This document shows positions 62,684 to 64,000 of a DNA stretch of 64,000 bases, piece by piece. Under the pieces are notes generated by a model that was given only the letters and a program-made list of their open reading frames with translations, was not told where the DNA came from and ran no database searches. The translations under genes and the position numbers were made by a program. The stretch is taken from contig NZ_CP025113.1 in the NCBI RefSeq assembly GCF_002831585.1, positions 6,463,001 to 6,527,000 on the forward strand, given 5' to 3'. The DNA is from Bradyrhizobium sp. SK17 (GTDB lineage: Bacteria; Pseudomonadota; Alphaproteobacteria; Rhizobiales; Xanthobacteraceae). Each line of letters starts with the position of its first letter. Position 1 is the stretch's first letter.

Positions 62684-63859
62684 ATGTCGCGCCTTCCCCT
62701 ATCTCATATTCGCGTGCTCGATCTGTCGCGCGTTCGAGCCGGCCCGACCTGCGTGAAATTCTTTGGCGACTTCGGAGCCGACGTCATCAAGGTCGAGCGC
62801 ACCGATGGCGAAGGAGATCCCATGGGGGACGATCGCTATTCGTCCGACTACGTCAACGCCCAAAGAAACAAGCGTGGAATCACGTTGGACCTCAAGCGGC
62901 CCGAAGGCGTGGCTGTTCTCAAGAGATTGATCGAGACCGTCGACGTGGTCGTCGAGAATTTTCGGCCAGACGTAAAGCATCGATTGGGTATCGACTACGA
63001 CAGTCTATCGGCGATCAATCCAAGGCTCGTCTACACCTCGATTTCCGCGTTCGGGGAAACGGGGCCCTACAGCGCGCGACCAGGCTTCGATCTGATCGCC
63101 CAGGGCATGGGAGGGTTGATGTGGCTTACAGGTTATGCGGATCGCGGGCCGCTGCGAGCAGGAATCTCACCCGCAGATGTAAGCGCCGGGATATTTGCCG
63201 CGATCGGAGCGATGATCGCGCTCATCGAGCGTGAACGGTCGGGAAAAGGACAGTGGGTACAGGCCAATCTGTTGTCGTCGCAGATCATGCTGTTGGATTA
63301 TCAGGCCATGAGCTGGCTGATGGACGGGCACATTCCGCAGCAGCGCGCAAACGATCGCCCCAAGATCGTTCCTACCGGGGTCTATAAGGCCAAGGACGGC
63401 TATTTCACGATCTCAACGGTAGGGAATGACAGTTACCACCGGCTCTGCAGCGCGATCGGCGCGCTCGAGCTGAGTTCAGATCCCCGTTTCGTGACGGCGG
63501 ATTTGCGAGAAAGCAACCGCGACGCCCTGAACGCCTCGATCGAAGCCGCAACTTCACAGAACACGGCCTCCGCGTGGATCGAATGCCTCAACGCGGCCGG
63601 CGTTCCGGCGGGACCGATCTACAAGCTCGATGAAATGTTCTCAGACCCCCAAGTCAAGGAAATCGGAATCGTACAATCTCTCAATCACCCGAAGCTCGGC
63701 CATGTCGAAATCCTCGGTCAGCCGATCAAGCTGAGCCGGACGCCTGCCGAAATTCGGCGTGCCCCGCCGGAACTCGGCGAGCACACCGACGAGGTGCTTG
63801 CGGAATTTGGCTTCGAGCCTGCCGAAGTGGCGGAGTTGAGACGTCTTCGCGTGATCTAG
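62684..63859 (+). CDS. CaiB/BaiF class III CoA-transferase
   Basis: 391 residues. RVLDLSRVRAGPTCVKFFGDFGADVIKVERTDGEGDP (about 10-46) and AQRNKRGITLDLKRPEGVAVLKRLIETVDVVVENFRPDVKHRLGIDY are typical, and the catalytic Asp is in LRAGISPADVSAGIFAAIGAM (about residue 167). Moves CoA between carboxylates. Downstream of the nitrilase, it would activate the acid produced, an inference from gene order. Confidence 0.93.
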   Translation: MSRLPLSHIRVLDLSRVRAGPTCVKFFGDFGADVIKVERTDGEGDPMGDDRYSSDYVNAQRNKRGITLDLKRPEGVAVLKRLIETVDVVVENFRPDVKHRLGIDYDSLSAINPRLVYTSISAFGETGPYSARPGFDLIAQGMGGLMWLTGYADRGPLRAGISPADVSAGIFAAIGAMIALIERERSGKGQWVQANLLSSQIMLLDYQAMSWLMDGHIPQQRANDRPKIVPTGVYKAKDGYFTISTVGNDSYHRLCSAIGALELSSDPRFVTADLRESNRDALNASIEAATSQNTASAWIECLNAAGVPAGPIYKLDEMFSDPQVKEIGIVQSLNHPKLGHVEILGQPIKLSRTPAEIRRAPPELGEHTDEVLAEFGFEPAEVAELRRLRVI

Positions 63860-64000
63860 TTCAGTGCGCCACCGTGCCCGTTCACCCGGTCCGCATCACC
63901 AGCGCAATTAGCAAGATCTTGCCCACCCCGCGGGCGCCGGCGGCCAGTGTCCTGCACGAGTGTCCAGCGCCTGCCCTGCGCTCCGATTGACGCCACCGAG
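63860..64000. other. Window edge, no gene seen
   Basis: 141 bp after the CoA-transferase stop. No start, terminator or repeat of note was identified. Confidence 0.4.

Overview
The window reads as a chromosomal segment of a high-GC alphaproteobacterium of the Bradyrhizobium / Nitrobacteraceae type. The evidence is a DUF3126 gene directly downstream of cysE, an usg homologue, groESL with an RpoH-like promoter plus CIRCE, many ABC peptide-transport and amidohydrolase genes, and several families of palindromic intergenic repeats of the kind common in bradyrhizobia. No phage or IS transposase genes and no CRISPR array were seen. The genus assignment is an inference from gene content, not from a marker gene.

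Left part (1-14.5 kb): a truncated gamma-carbonic-anhydrase-like gene, small membrane proteins, cysE-DUF3126, a multi-pass membrane protein convergent with an alpha/beta hydrolase, a zinc-finger/FAD-monooxygenase pair, a lipoprotein, a Fic toxin-antitoxin pair, a tRNA-Leu(UAA) gene interrupted by a 205-nt group I intron, a LuxR response regulator overlapping a hybrid histidine kinase, a PEP-CTERM protein and a PilZ protein.

14.5-30.7 kb is a coherent peptide/amide scavenging region. It holds a solute-binding protein, three M20 hydrolases, a tandem glycine riboswitch in front of a DadA-like amino-acid oxidoreductase, a two-permease plus fused-ATPase ABC importer, an M81 (MlrC-type) hydrolase, an amidase, a crotonase and a small lipase-like hydrolase.

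30.7-36.6 kb carries mostly minus-strand housekeeping or detoxification genes (quinone oxidoreductase, HCCA isomerase, GST, gpt, molybdopterin-binding protein) and a MetE-C-like protein. 36.8-43.5 kb holds the ATP-grasp / alpha-E / transglutaminase trio and, 2.5 kb further on, an Anbu-type proteasome-like peptidase; these four families are known to co-occur. 44-48.3 kb: MFS and nucleoside-type transporters, a cupin with a histone-H1-like tail, and usg.

48.5-51.2 kb: groESL followed by a GIY-YIG nuclease gene enclosed between two perfect 47-bp inverted copies of a repeat found elsewhere in the window as stand-alone palindromes. This is the most unusual structure seen. 51.2-60 kb: slipin, two abutting degenerate tRNA-like sequences, LysR, isochorismatase-like hydrolase, GST, AMP nucleosidase, and an aldehyde dehydrogenase / DUF779 / AcoR-like regulator module. 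60.4-63.9 kb: LysR, nitrilase and a class III CoA-transferase, probably a nitrile or carboxylate catabolic module that continues past the window.
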